The notes beneath the pieces are model-generated. The model was not told the DNA's origin. It did not search any database and saw nothing but the letters and a program-made list of their open reading frames with translations. A stretch of DNA of 64,000 bases from Trema orientale. Taxonomy: Eukaryota; Streptophyta; Magnoliopsida; Rosales; Cannabaceae. The stretch lies in contig JXTC01000119.1 of NCBI GenBank assembly GCA_002914845.1, positions 712,418 through 776,417 of the forward strand, read 5' to 3'. Shown piece after piece: positions 21,966 through 33,480 of this stretch (positions are counted from its first letter, which is position 1; each line of letters opens with the position of its first letter). Made by a program: the position numbers and the translations under genes.

Positions 21966-24331
21966 AAATAATAATAAAATCTGCACGAAAGTGAATACTA
22001 ATGCAACTGATCTTTGGCTTAGTAGTTATCTTTAAGTGTCTTTCAATTTATAGGTCATAAGCGAATTACGAATTCACCCATTGATCTCCACTAGTGGCTG
22101 CAACATACTTGATAACTTCCACGTTTGTCTCAGACTAATTTCTAATTAGTAACATTTCATAATAAAATTATTCATATTCTTTCTATATGAATTTTCTATT
22201 TTTGGAAAGTTACTTAAATTAGAATATAGTCCATGTAGCATGTGAGCAAGAATTTCCATAAATTATTATCGTGGAAATTATTTTATTCATTTTATTTTAT
22301 TAAGATATCTTTTAAGAAAAAGATTTCAAAGAATTATCTTTAACTTTAATTAAAGAAAGGATAATTCCATTCTGGATAATAAAATATTAATTATGTTTGG
22401 GTACATAAATATTATTGAGATACTTCTAGAATATCTTATTTTTTGAATGCTAATTATACAAAATGGTTTTTCTTTTTAGCAAAAAATACCTTAGGATTTT
22501 AGTTATATTTAAAAAGTCTTGGTTTTTTTTCCCCCTGATTTTAGCAATAAAAATCTTAGTTTCTGGCTACATCGAATAAAATTTTAATATTTTGAAATGT
22601 AGTCAAATTGGGCCAAAAATAATCATTTGATCAAAATTTGGTACAAGAACATATAACATGATTAAGAACGATTTCATTTTTTAGCTGTTTTATAGTTTTG
22701 AGCTATGTTTTTTGTTGTTTTGTTCAACTAAAAGATGCTAACTCCTTTCTTTATTTAAACGACATCATTTTCATTTCAATTGGGTTGCTTGACAATGAGA
22801 ATAGTCTCACATAATAGAACATGACACTGTATACCATAGGCAAATGGGTCATTTGATTTATTTCGCAAGATGATTTGATTGAATTTTCCAAAAGTTTTAC
22901 TTGATATGAGTAGAAACTCAAGGTTTTTTTGTATAAAAATATTTTACTGAGAAAAGAAAACTACTATTAAATATTAAACAACTTTTTTAGAGATGAGTTA
23001 TTCCAATTTGTATGGTAAAAATTATATATTTGGAAAAATAAAGAAAAACTAAAAAAAAAAAAAAAAGAGATAGATTGTGGGTTGGACCCATATATAGAAA
23101 GTTGGTGGGTTGGCCTAGGCCTTATCAATAACTTGAGGAGCCACATGGCATCTCGTTATTTGTCAAAAAAAAGCGGATGAATAAAAGTTTTGAGAAAGTC
23201 TTTCATTTTCTTATCATTATAGACAATACAATGTATATTATCTACAGAATTTGAACCCGAACTCTATTTACGCTTCATTTTTCTATCTCATTGGTTCTTA
23301 TTTCCTATTTCAACATTTCGATTTGATTGTTATTATTTAGGAGTGTAGTTTGTCTCACATAGCTTATAGAGTACTTCTACCTCATTTCCTCCATCTATGA
23401 AGATAGGTCTCCCCTCTTATTATTTTGTTAGAATTCTTTTTTTACTCTCTTTAAGGGAGCTAGAAAATATCTTTAGAATTTTAGGAATATCTGGTTAAAT
23501 ATATTTTTGTTTATTCTTAAATATAAGATTCGGATCCCTAGATATTATTCTCGAGCATCCTCTCTGGATATCAATATTCCTAATGTGTTATTTTATGTAT
23601 TATAGAGTTACATGAATCGAAAATAAAGTGAAGGATTCAAGTGCATTCACAAGGATGGTTTCATGCTCTGTGGCATAACAAAGATTGAAAGGATAATAAT
23701 TATGTAGCAAACGTTGCAGAATTGGATTTGATCAAGAAAATGACTTTGTCAAAATCTGGTGGAGGAATTATGTTAGTTATCTCCTTAATGTAGTATTCAT
23801 ATGATTCAAGAACAACCCTGTGATATTGGGCTTTGGGATGTGTCATCTTGGTCACATTGACTGCAAGAGTATTATGCCATACTAATCTAAGTCATAATCA
23901 GATATTTAGAAGGATTTAATTTGAATGTCATGTTATCATGAGTTGGACGGACGATTTCAAAATAGACTAAGGATTTATCAATAAAGTATTTTTAGAGGAA
24001 CCTAAAAGACAGACCAATAATTGGGATTCTTTTGAACTTTCATGTTTATATGATAATTTCATATAATCTTTTAAAGTCCTTACAAACGATGAACACAAAT
24101 AAAATGATTAGCAATCATACTAAATAAGAAGAATGTATGACCTTCATGTAAAAGTGAATATAAATAATTTAATAATGGGAAGAGTACATAAATATTTGTT
24201 TTCTTGAGCATATTTTTACTTCATCAATACTTATTTTTTGTACTCATATTGGAAAAATATATACCATGGTATATATTTTATGAATAAAAATTGTACATGA
24301 AAATCTGTACATATTTGAAAATATATATTGT
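21966..24331. other. AT-rich intergenic DNA
   Basis: No gene, RNA gene or bounded repeat recognised on either strand. Parts of 22140-22450 have the composition of the Copia AT-rich spacers but no landmark confirms it. Short open frames are low complexity. Confidence 0.5.
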
Positions 24332-24509
24332 GGCTTCTTTTAGTATGCAAGATAGGATATGTAAGATTGGACTATTTTAAAATATTAGATTGGATAGGAT
24401 ATGATAAGATTATAGTCTAATCATATCCCATATTTGGTGTACTATTTTTGTTAGGATATGATTAGCATGTGTGTTTCATATTTTTAACTAAATAACAAAT
24501 TTTGAGGTT

Positions 24510-24974
24510 GAGAAATTTACATTCAGTACTTTTTTTATAACTTATTTTCATAAATACTTGTTTTTAATTTTTCTTTCAAAAATACTCATTTTTACGGTAC
24601 ATATTTTATGTGTAAAATATGAGTGGTATACATTTAAAATGTAAATTTTTACCCATGCGGTATACATTTCATGTGTAAAATATAAATGGTATTCATTTAT
24701 AATGTAAATGTTTTCCATGATTTACATTTTTCACTATAAATTTGACCTATTGTATATATTTTGAAATGTGTGCCAATTTTTAATGTAATTTTTATTCATG
24801 AAATGTGTACCACAGTATATACTTGATGTATAAAATATATACTACAGTATACATTTCATATGTGAAACACTAGTGGTCTACATTTCTAACAAAATGAGTA
24901 TTCACGAAATAAAAATAAAAAACTGCTATTTATGGAAATATGGTTTTAAAAACAAGTATTTATGAACTTTTCCC
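24510..24974. mobile_element. MULE-type MITE nested in copy B (9-bp TSD)
   Basis: 465 bp flanked by TTTGAGGTT at 24501-24509 and 24975-24983. The inverted ends share TTCATAAATACTTGTTTTTA. The interior is rich in GTATACATTT and TACATTTTATG repeats. The empty site is seen in copy A (AAATTTTAAGATTCGATTAA), which confirms insertion. Confidence 0.8.
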
Positions 24975-25378
24975 TTTGAGGTTTGATTAATTTAGAAAGA
25001 GCACTTTTAAAAATTAATTTATAAAAATACTATTTTAATAATGAATTTATAATAATACCACTTTTAAAACTGAATTAAAAATATCATTTTTAAAATCTTA
25101 TTTACAAAAATACTACTTTTAAAAAATATTTTGAAAAATACCATTTCTAGGTTTACCACTTTTTAAAAGTTAATTTCGAAAATATCACTTTTAAAATTTA
25201 ATCTTGAATACCATTTTTTACCACTTCAAAAATGCTATATTATTTTTAATCAAATTCATAATCCCTCCCAATCTCAAGAGGAAGAGATTATCCCTTCCAA
25301 AGGTACTATTTTGAGAGCGGATTATTTTAATCGTATCCAATATTTTTCATATGCATGCACTAAACATGAGATTAATTT

Positions 25379-25418
25379 TTTTTTTTTGATAATAAGACTT
25401 TCATTTAAAGAAAAAAGG
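25379..25418 (-). mobile_element. 40-bp LINE-tail insertion with 17-bp TSD
   Basis: AAACATGAGATTAATTT occurs at 25362-25378 and 25419-25435. The insert is a T run followed by GATAATAAGACTTTCATTT, i.e. a reversed poly-A tail with a LINE-like 3' tip. The empty-site logic fits copy A. Confidence 0.78.
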
Positions 25419-25490
25419 AAACATGAGATTAATTTAATTATATCCTATCACATCCATATCATGCATTCCAAATGGGGCCTATAGGTATAA

Positions 25491-26461
25491 ATTTATATTG
25501 TAAATATAAACTATAAGTAAAACTTTATATTATAATGCGTACTACACATATTTTATTTATGAAATATATACTTAAAAAATTATTTTTTGGTAAAAATTTA
25601 CATTGTAATATGTACTACATATTTTACACATAAAATGTGTACTTAAAAAATTATTATTTTTAAATTAAAAAAAAGAATATTTAGAAAATATAAGATACAA
25701 AAAGAGGCACTTGGTATAAATTACTCCTTAAATAATCAAACATATAGCTAGTATTCATATATACATATAGGACTTGTTCGGCATGACTTTTAGAAGCCAG
25801 CTTTTGATTTCTTGAATCCAAAAATAACTTTTTGGCTTATTTAGATATTTTTGAAGTAGGTTTTTAATTTTTAAAAGCTATTCCAAAAGAAGCCAAACCC
25901 ATGCCCTTTGGAAGAGAAGCTGCTTTTGGAGTTTCATGAAACTTTTATAATTCCTTATATATCCTTTTCAATAAACAAGAAAAATAGATTTCCTTCTCTT
26001 TTATCTTTAATCCTCATGTCTCTTAAACTTTTTCCATTCCCTCGAAAAAAATTTTCATAAGCACAAATTAAAAAAACTCCTAAACGTCAATCTTTGAACG
26101 GCAAAAGTAAGTAGCCGTCATAATCATCAACTCATATATGAGTGTGCTATGCTATTTTATTTTAATTTTAGATTGAACGACAAGAACAATGCTAGACATA
26201 TGTAATTTTCTTTTTTGGGAAAAAAAAAAAAGACAAACAAAAAGTTGGAACTCTGGCTTTACAACTCCAGAATCTGTTCAAACTCCTCTCCAAATTCTTT
26301 CTTTCTTTAGAATATTATGCCTTCTCTTATCCTATGCCTTCTCCAAATTCGTCCACTTCCTCCAATTCCTCTTTTTAAAACGTACAACCATTTACTGAAC
26401 AAGGCAACAAGCTTGCACATAATTACATATATATATAAAAGATCTAGAGGCCACAAATGCA
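25491..26461. other. AT-rich intergenic DNA
   Basis: A hAT-like edge may start near 25769 (GACTTGTTCGGCATGACTTTTAG) but I found no matching other end. No gene seen. Confidence 0.4.
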
Positions 26462-26588
26462 ATCTCTTTGACGGGACTAGTCCCGTTCATATTTTAGCTA
26501 ACACATGTCATATTTTAACCAACATGTATTGGTCAAAATATGACCCGTATTAGCTAAAATATGGACGAGATCAGTCCTATCGAAGGGA
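26462..26588. repeat. Foldback repeat, about 60-bp arms
   Basis: Bases 26462-26521 are complementary to 26529-26588 over the whole 60 bp at roughly 78% by eye, sharing CATATTTTAGCTAA and TCATATTTT. Loop of about 7 bp. Probably a small MITE; a small-RNA precursor is an alternative. Confidence 0.72.
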
Positions 26589-27402
26589 CTACATCCATCT
26601 CCAGGTCTAAATAGATGCTTCAATATAATTGGAACCTTTGCGTCTGTATTAAAAAAACAAGTTCTAAGGAAATACAAGAATAGATCTAAAAAGACATATT
26701 TGAAATCAAATGCACATATCCCTTTCAATTTCATTTTTCGTTCCTTTTCCAATTAATATCGGAATAAGTATGTAAAACAATGAACTATGTGGATCCTTGA
26801 AGAACTGTTAAATATTGCCTGCTTGGATCTTCATCCTCAAGCAAAATGAACTTTTCATGGTCATTCAAGTTCGAATTTGTCGATGCAGGAGACATGGAAG
26901 ATATGAAAGATTTTTTTGCTCAATTCTTTATTCTTTGTTTTTGATTTTATTTTATTTATTAACATTTTCTTAATTTTTATTTTATTTTTTTAATATTTTT
27001 AAAATGGCAATTAACTTCAGAGGGTGACACGTGTCCTCTGAGGTGACACTTAACAAAGAAAATAGATGATTGTTACAAAATTTAGACGGAATGTACTATC
27101 ACCGTCAGGAAAAAAAAAATTGTGTACATAAGTATAATTTACAAGTCGCAATTTCTTCTATAAAAATTGTACTAAAAGAACTTAGCATAAAATGTATACT
27201 AGAAAAAAACATTATACTTTTAACTAATATAGTATAGCAACATAAAATTATTATACTCCTTTGATAAATTTGTGGTGGAGGGAGTGGAAATTGGGGAAGA
27301 GGTTAAATCCTTTGTTTGGTAACAAAGATTGAAAGAGAGAAAGGAGAGATTGAGAGGAGAAGTGAAGTGATGAGTTGTCCCTCAGTAATCGTAATTTTAT
27401 AA
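26589..27402. other. AT-rich intergenic DNA
   Basis: No gene recognised. The stretch 27270-27390 is G/A-rich with no coding signal. Confidence 0.45.
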
Positions 27403-29343
27403 GGGCCCGTTTGGTATGAGGGGTAATTGGACTTGGGAATAAGAATCTAACGGATATCTACATTTGTTTCTAGTCTTGTTTTTTTTTTTTAGGCTAGGAA
27501 AGTGAACCATGTGTCATTTATTTTCCCACTAAGGAGTCAAAATTAAACCCTTCCCAACAGGTGGTTTTGATATTACGCACCATCCGAACCCCAACTCACA
27601 TATTAAAAAAAAAAAAATCGTACTTGTGCTCTGTTCGAAGAAACTCAGCTGCCTCTCCACAGTCCCTCAACCCTAGGACCTTCTTTCTTCGGCGAATATT
27701 TTGCTGGCACTGGCACCGTCATCGGGTCCTCATCATCGCTGCCGCCTCTGTGTTCCGCCACCAATTTTAGTCTACTGTCCATTCAAGTTTCCCTCTTGTT
27801 TCTCCTCAAATCTAGATTGTTGTGACGTGGATCTACTGTTCTAAATGAAAAAATTATTATGGCTCATATTATTTCTAGATTTCATGATATGGGTATTGAA
27901 AAAAGGTTTATATTTGTTGTTTTCGTAATTTTTTTTTTTCAGATGAGAAAATGGGTTGTTTCTCAAATTATTACTTTTCTTTTCTTGGTTCTTGTTTGTT
28001 TTATTACTTTGTTTTTCTTGGATTCTTGTTTGTTCATATGGTTTCATATTACCAGCTTTTTTTCATGTCATTTCGTCATAAAAGATAATGATTAGTGTAG
28101 GGCCTGTAGGCCAGTATCATAGTTAAAGGGATCTAATCTCCGTGAATGTACAGAAAAATATGTCTATATGATCACAATTTTGGAAAAGTTCATCTAAGGA
28201 TTACTCTGTATTCAACTTGTCCACCATTTTGCCACTTTTGTTCTGAACCCACAAATCCTTTTTCCTTTATCTTCCTCTCGTTATCTCAAGTTGTCTATAA
28301 CTAGTCTTTCCATTAGCTTTTCTATAACAGAGTTCTATCTAAATATTCCATCTACTTTGTAGTAGATTTCTGTACAAGTGCATCAACTTTATTTGAACTA
28401 TCTTGTGCAAATTTCGTTCAGGAGATCCAACTTATTTGCAATAGATTAAACATAGATTGCAATAGTTTCCATGAATTTTAGTTGATAAAACTAGCATTAA
28501 AGTCACTATTTTTTTAATTGTAACTTTTACTTGCAGATATGGCTCGTCTTCCTTTGGTTGCAAAGAAAAAAATTATTACAATTTTGGTTCAATACATGGA
28601 GATATTTAATCAGATGACATATTTTTTAATTTTTCTAATGTTTATTATCATCTCTAGGAGGTGTTTAAGTATGAAAAAAATTTATGGTGAAACTTCTTTG
28701 CATCAGCATCATATACGTCAATTAAATTATCACGAAATGATATATGAAAGTGACTTAGCATGTGTAGAGAGTATTTGTATGGAAAGGATAATATTTTCTA
28801 TTTTATGTCGTCACATTAAAACTAGTGGGGGTTTAAAAGGAACAAAAAATATGGATATGGAAGAAATAGTAGCTATATTTTTACATATTATTGCCCCATG
28901 ATGTTAAGAATTGAATTATGAGACGTCAATTTGTATGTTATGGTGAAACTGTTAGTAGACAATTCAATATAGTTTTAAAAGCTTTGTTATGTCTCTATGA
29001 GTTATTGCTAATGAAGCTTGAACCAGTTCCTGACAATTGAACTAATGAAAGGTGGAAATGGTTTAAGAATTGCTTGGAAGCACTAGATGGTACATATATT
29101 AAGGTTAATGTTCTAGTATCAGATAGGCCTAGATATCGAACTAGAAAGAATGAAATTACTACAAATGTACTAGGAGTGGTCTTACAAAATATGCAGTTTA
29201 TTTATGTCTTGCCTGGATGGGAGGATTTTGAAGCATATTATGTCAATTAAGTATATAAAAAAACTAAAAATATTATTATTGAAGGTATTTCGGACAAAAT
29301 ATAAAAAAAATCAGTACACTCCTGTGCATAACCAAACATAAAT
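27403..29343 (+). mobile_element. PIF/Harbinger transposon, decayed
   Basis: Starts GGGCCCGTTTGGTATGAG directly after TAA (27400-27402), the usual Harbinger end and target. A weak right end ACCAAACATAAA is followed by TTAA near 29343. It encloses a Harbinger-type transposase remnant at 28539-29250. The right boundary is uncertain because that TIR is degenerate. Confidence 0.65.
28539..29250 (+). pseudogene. PIF/Harbinger (HARBI1-like, DDE_Tnp_4) transposase remnant
   Basis: The catalytic DDE protein of Harbinger elements, once nuclear. Visible: VEEIVAIFLHI-type segment (DMEEIVAIFLHIIAP), GETVSRQFNIVLKALLCL, NERWKWFKNCLEALDGTYI (first catalytic Asp in LDGTYI), RPRYRTRKNEITTNVLGV and MQFIYVLPGWED. 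A TTGCAG acceptor ends at 28536, just before the ATG at 28539, suggesting an upstream intron. The frame is broken by one extra C near 28896-28899, a TGA shortly after, and a second TGA after PVPDN near 29040. Sequence after LPGWED is lost, so the second Asp and the Glu of the catalytic triad are absent. Inactive. Confidence 0.85.
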
Positions 29344-29387
29344 TAAGATATTCTGAGAATGCCTAACCAAAGATTGTTTTACAGATT

Positions 29388-29406
29388 ACCAAAAAAAAAA
29401 AAAAAA
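29388..29406 (+). mobile_element. 19-bp poly-A insertion with 17-bp TSD
   Basis: AGATTGTTTTACAGATT occurs at 29371-29387 and 29407-29423, flanking ACC plus an A run. Looks like an extremely 5'-truncated retroposition of a poly-A tail. Confidence 0.75.
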
Positions 29407-29535
29407 AGATTGTTTTACAGATTCCGCAGTCATATATACCCTAAAATTTACACCCTATCTTTCTCCTCCGTCCGTCCTACCTACCAAACAAGTGTAAACG
29501 AAAACCTCATTCATAATCCCATAAACCCATATGCC

Positions 29536-29590
29536 TAGTTTTTTGTTTTTTTGTTTTTTTTTTTGAATAAAAGGTCATGCTTTTTCTGTT
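29536..29590 (-). mobile_element. Probable reversed LINE 3' tail
   Basis: A T-rich run followed by GAATAAAAGGTCATGCTTTT is the reverse of the tail ...AAAGCATGACCTTTTATTCAAAAA, closely like the LINE tail at 21935-21965. No clear target duplication, so boundaries are approximate. Confidence 0.5.
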
Positions 29591-29675
29591 CCTATACAAT
29601 GTGGGATTCAAATAAGTAGTCACGTACGTGTATTTCATAACAATTTAAGAATTATTTAACATACCAACCCATAAA

Positions 29676-29809
29676 GAGCAATGCTATGGGACACCAATGG
29701 TGTTGAGCACTAACATGTCTGTTTATCATTGGATTAATTAAACTATCCAATGACAAATAGACATGTCACTATAGTACTGGCACCACTTGTGTCCTATAGC
29801 ATCGTTCAA
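29676..29809. mobile_element. Foldback MITE in the PEX7 promoter region
   Basis: Arms of about 60 bp pair across the element: GAGCAATGCTATGGGACACC at the left and, reversed, GAACGATGCTATAGGACAC at the right, continuing through ACATGTCT and CATTGGAT. It ends about 120 bp before the PEX7 start codon, so it is in the promoter or 5' leader. Confidence 0.75.
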
Positions 29810-29930
29810 AAAGTAAACAAGAAAAAGAAAAACTCGAAAAAAGGCAGCACACATTTCTGTGGATTAAGAGCCCCAAAAAATCTGAAACCAAAAAGCCAAA
29901 GGTGGTCTTCAACAACCATAGTACGACACG

Positions 29931-30896
29931 ATGCCCGTCTTCAAAACCCCATTCAACGGCTACTCCGTCAAGTTCAGCCCCTTCTACGAGAACCGCCTCG
30001 CCGTCGCCACCGCCCAGAACTTCGGCATCGTCGGCAACGGCCGCCTCCACGTCCTCGAACTCTCCCCCTCTGCGGGCCCCACCCCAACACCCATCTCCGA
30101 GCTCGCCGCGTACGACACCGCCGACGGCGTGTACGATGTCGCCTGGTCCGAGTCCCACGACAACCTCATCGTTGCCGCCATAGCCGATGGCTCCGTCAAG
30201 CTCTACGACCTCGCCCTGCCCCCTTCCGCCAACCCAATTCGCTCCCTCCACGAGCACACCCGCGAGGTCCAATCCGCCGATTACAACCCGGTCCGACGCG
30301 ATTCCTTCATCACCTCGTCTTGGGACGACACCATCAAGCTCTGGACCTTGGACCGCCCCACCAGCGTGCGGACATTCAAGGAGCACGCTTACTGCGTGTA
30401 TGGCGCCGTCTGGAACCCTCGTCATGGGGATGTGTTCGCCTCCGCCTCTGGGGACTGCACCGTCCGCATCTGGGACGTGCGTGAGCCCGGTTCCACCATG
30501 ATTATCCCGGCCCACGAGTTCGAGATCCTCTCCTGTGATTGGAACAAATACGATGACTGCTGTATCGTTACTGGGTCGGTGGATAAATCGATTAAGGTGT
30601 GGGATGTGAGGAGCTTCCGGGTCCCGGTCTCGGTGTTGAATGGGCATGGATACGCGGTGAGGAAGGTGAAATTCTCGCCGCACAGGCAGAGCCTGCTGGT
30701 CTCTTGCTCGTACGACATGTCGGTTTGCTTGTGGGATTACATGGTGGAGGATGCCCTTGTGGGGAGATACGACCACCATACCGAATTCGCGGTCGGAGTC
30801 GATATGAGTGTGCTTGTGGATGGGCTTCTTGCCAGCACCGGTTGGGATGAGCTCGTTTACGTTTGGCAGCACGGGACTGACCCCAGAGCGCCTTGA
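29931..30896 (+). CDS. PEX7: PEX7, peroxisomal targeting signal 2 receptor
   Basis: PEX7 is a cytosolic WD40 beta-propeller that binds PTS2 nonapeptides near the N-terminus of cargo (such as plant thiolase) and carries them with PEX5 to the peroxisome docking complex. The 321-residue product starts MPVFKTPFNGYSVKFSPFYE, almost identical in my memory to Arabidopsis PEX7 (317 residues). WD-type blades are marked by SSWDDTIKLW (about residues 129-138), SASGDCTVRIWDVRE, TGSVDKSIKVWDVRS, SCSYDMSVCLWDYM and STGWDELVYVWQ near the end. The frame is uninterrupted and single-exon, as in Arabidopsis. The start is the first ATG in frame and matches the conserved N-terminus. GC content is much higher than the surroundings. 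The 3' end and 3' flank are duplicated downstream at 31398. Confidence 0.97.
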   Translation: MPVFKTPFNGYSVKFSPFYENRLAVATAQNFGIVGNGRLHVLELSPSAGPTPTPISELAAYDTADGVYDVAWSESHDNLIVAAIADGSVKLYDLALPPSANPIRSLHEHTREVQSADYNPVRRDSFITSSWDDTIKLWTLDRPTSVRTFKEHAYCVYGAVWNPRHGDVFASASGDCTVRIWDVREPGSTMIIPAHEFEILSCDWNKYDDCCIVTGSVDKSIKVWDVRSFRVPVSVLNGHGYAVRKVKFSPHRQSLLVSCSYDMSVCLWDYMVEDALVGRYDHHTEFAVGVDMSVLVDGLLASTGWDELVYVWQHGTDPRAP

Positions 30897-31383
30897 TAGG
30901 AAAGTAATTCTTTTCTTTTTCACTTTCTTTACTCGAAATTCATGATGAGCAAGTTCTTCTCAATAGAGCAAAACCATCAATGTCATTACTTTGTTGCGGG
31001 GCATTAATAAATGGGGGTGTTCTGGTGTTCTTCTAGTGAAAACTCGGAACTTTTTGTTCATTTTGCTAATGGGTGAATAATACTGATTAATGCCCTGTAT
31101 AGCATGTTTAATAATGTACGTTTAGGTTGATCAGCATGGTTGGTTATGTCTCGTTTGATTTTATGCTTGTGTCCTTTGAAAAGAAATGAAAAATGAAAGC
31201 TTGATTCATCATCCATGACTGTTTAATTTGTCTTGCGTGTTACGTTATGCCAAAGTATATGCCAATTGATTGATCTGTGATCTTTGTTTAATGGTACATC
31301 ATTTGTGAACAATGGAAATTTTCCTTTTCTGCTCATTTGGAATATACCATGCTCTCGTTCGTGTTTGTAGACTCCCAAATTTA
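30800..31383 (+). repeat. Tandem duplication, copy 1 (PEX7 3' end and 3' flank)
   Basis: The last about 95 bp of the PEX7 coding region and about 490 bp downstream recur at 31398-31980 with an offset of 597-598 bp. Shared blocks: GATGGGCTTCTTGCCAG, TTCTTCTAGTGAAAACTC, ATGTTTAATAATGTAC, GGTTGATCAGCATGG. Confidence 0.88.
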
Positions 31384-31397
31384 TTTTGTCATGCTCT

Positions 31398-31980
31398 CGA
31401 TATGTGTGTACTTGTTGATGGGCTTCTTGCCAGAACCGGTTGGGACAAGCTTGACTACGGTTGGAAAGCACGGGATTGACCCCAGAGGGCCTTGAAATGA
31501 AGTCTTTGGGTACTTTTTTTTTCACTTTCTTTCCTTGAAAATTTATTATCAGGGAGTTATTCTAAATAGATCAAACGATCATTGTTAGTACTTTTTGAGG
31601 GCATTAATAATGGGTTATCTCAGTGTTCTTCTAGTGAAAACTCTGGACTTGTTCCTTTTTGTGACAGTTGATGCCCTGTACAGTATGTTTAATAATGTAC
31701 TGAAGGTTTAGGTTGATCAGCATGGTAAGTTATGTGTCGTTTGAGTCTATGCTTATGACGTTTGAAAAGAAGAGAAGGTTCTAAGCCTAATTCTACGAAT
31801 CTTTGTTTTCACTTGTGTGTCACTTTATGCCAAAAGGATCTGCCAGTGATTAATCTATGTTCTTTGCTACAGTCGTTTTCTACTCTTTGGTTTAGCTCAG
31901 TGATGGTCCATTGTTTGGGCCTTTCATTCTCATGTTCAATATAACATGCTGTCGTTCATGTTTGTCGACTTCAAAATTTT
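31398..31980 (+). pseudogene. PEX7 3'-end fragment, tandem copy 2
   Basis: The coding part reads DMCVLVDGLLARTGWDKLDY before drifting, against DMSVLVDGLLASTGWDELVY in PEX7; only about 30 codons of the last blade are present with no start, so it encodes nothing by itself. The rest is a diverged copy of the PEX7 3' flank, including AATAATGTAC and GTTTGAAAAGAAG. It may supply a second polyadenylation region. Divergence by eye is roughly 20%, so the duplication is not recent. Confidence 0.85.
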
Positions 31981-33480
31981 TCGAAGCTAGGACCTTCCAT
32001 GTTTATTATGGTGGAAGTAGGTTACGAACATGTCAGACTCACGGAAGTGTTTGGGCCAAAATGTTATAATGCATAAATCCCGACATCCTGAATTCCCTCA
32101 GTATCTATGATTGTGCTTTTGTGCGCATTAACAAAGGTAAGAGATGTTAGGATGCTTCAGTATTTTCAGAACCAAATCCTACTGTCCATCTTAAGGAGTG
32201 TAGGGTATCTTTTTGATAGTTTAGTGCAGTATATGATGGTTTATGTATATGCATGTCGCAATAAAATGCTTGTAGCTATAGACTATTGAATGTTGATATT
32301 TAGTATAGGAAGGTAATTACCCAAGTGGGATGTTAAAGTTGCAAATTTGACAATTTTCTAGTCAAATTTAAGGAACAACTAGAAAATGCCGTTCTTTAGT
32401 GGCCTTGGAAGAGACATTATTCAATTGTATGTTTTCCTTCGTATCTAGTTCGTGTTCAATCTCGACTTTTTACCTAGTATACTTGCTGTTTATCTATTTT
32501 TGAGTAAGAGGAGGCGAACCTAGAACATCTCCAGCTCTATTCTTTTACAGAACTCATGAATTTGTTCCCTTTTCCCTTAATTTTTATTAGTTTTCTTCTA
32601 ACTCGCTTTCTTTATGGTGATTCCTGCTAGGAGAATTTTTGAATTGCCTTTCAGAATAACTAGTTCAAAAATCAAATGCTCTGCCTTTTCTAACGAGATG
32701 CATATCTATGATACACACTCCCAAGTTATATTTCTTTGAAGTAGAGAATAACAAGAAAACTATGAGACTTGGAACGCCAACCAGATCCTCGTAGTGCAGC
32801 TTATCATCTTGATTTTTCTTCTCTTTACCCTCATCTATTTATTTAATTTATTTATTTTGATAAGAAATTCTCTTTACCCTTATAATTGTTTGATTATGTG
32901 CATTTCTTTCGCGAAATTTTAAGCTTGGGAGTACATTATATGATAGCTGAGAAATCTTCTTTACCATCTCTTTCCTTGTCCAAGTTTACCATGAAGTCAA
33001 TTAATATGTTAGCTGCAAGAGAGTATAACATGGAAGGGCCTCTGTGATAAGCCATAACCAAAGTTTCTATTCCTATTTTTGTTTTCCAGTTAACTATTAT
33101 CACCAGTTCAAACTGTGTAGTTAGACAAATTATGAAACTGCCTTTAGAAATTAAAGTTGAGTCTCGATGTCTTCAATGTAATTAAATTGTTTAGATCTTC
33201 TTGTCGTCGTGATGGTTAACGAGTTTTGTGTTTTGCTCAAAATTTGGAATGTTCCCTCTTTCCCAAGTAGGTATGTATGATACAATTGATAATATAAGCA
33301 AAGCAATGACAAGTACGAATAGAACACAAACGAGTGCAGCTAATTAGCCCATTCAACTCCTTGTCGAGTGATTTTGAGATTAGCTATATATCCTGTAGTC
33401 AGTTGAAGTATCGTTATTGTTGACATATTGACAACAAGATTTGATAATTCGAATGCTAAATTTGTTGATTGAACGATTGT
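31981..33480. other. Intergenic DNA downstream of PEX7
   Basis: No coding domain recognised on either strand. Contains the small insertion at 32832-32867; otherwise unremarkable. Confidence 0.5.
32832..32867 (-). mobile_element. 36-bp insertion with 13-bp TSD
   Basis: TTCTCTTTACCCT occurs at 32819-32831 and 32868-32880. The insert is a TTTATTTAATTTATTTATTT-like tract followed by TGATAAGAAA, which looks like a reversed A-rich retroposon tail. Confidence 0.6.

Larger units (their letters stand above)
24332..25480. mobile_element. AT-rich MITE-like repeat, copy B, with two nested insertions
   Basis: Shares ends and interior order with copy A at 5797-6489: GATAGGATATG near the left end, TGTGTTTCATATTTTTAACTA, the CCACTTTTAAAA block series, CCTCCCAATC and ATGCATGCACTAAA. 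Removing the inserts at 24510-24974 and 25379-25418 with one copy of each duplicated flank leaves about 620 bp, close to copy A. Confidence 0.65.

Noticed and set aside
23830-24010. Possible integrase-like or pararetrovirus-like text
   Set aside because: A few suggestive residues only, in broken frames, without any diagnostic motif.
29750-30484. Arginine/proline-rich plus-strand frame over PEX7
   Set aside because: Frame-shifted reading of the PEX7 coding sequence; low-complexity R/P/H composition.
29769-30923. Long open frame (384 codons) on the minus strand over PEX7
   Set aside because: It is the antisense shadow of a GC-rich coding region; its composition is G/V/E-rich without any domain, while the plus frame matches PEX7 end to end.
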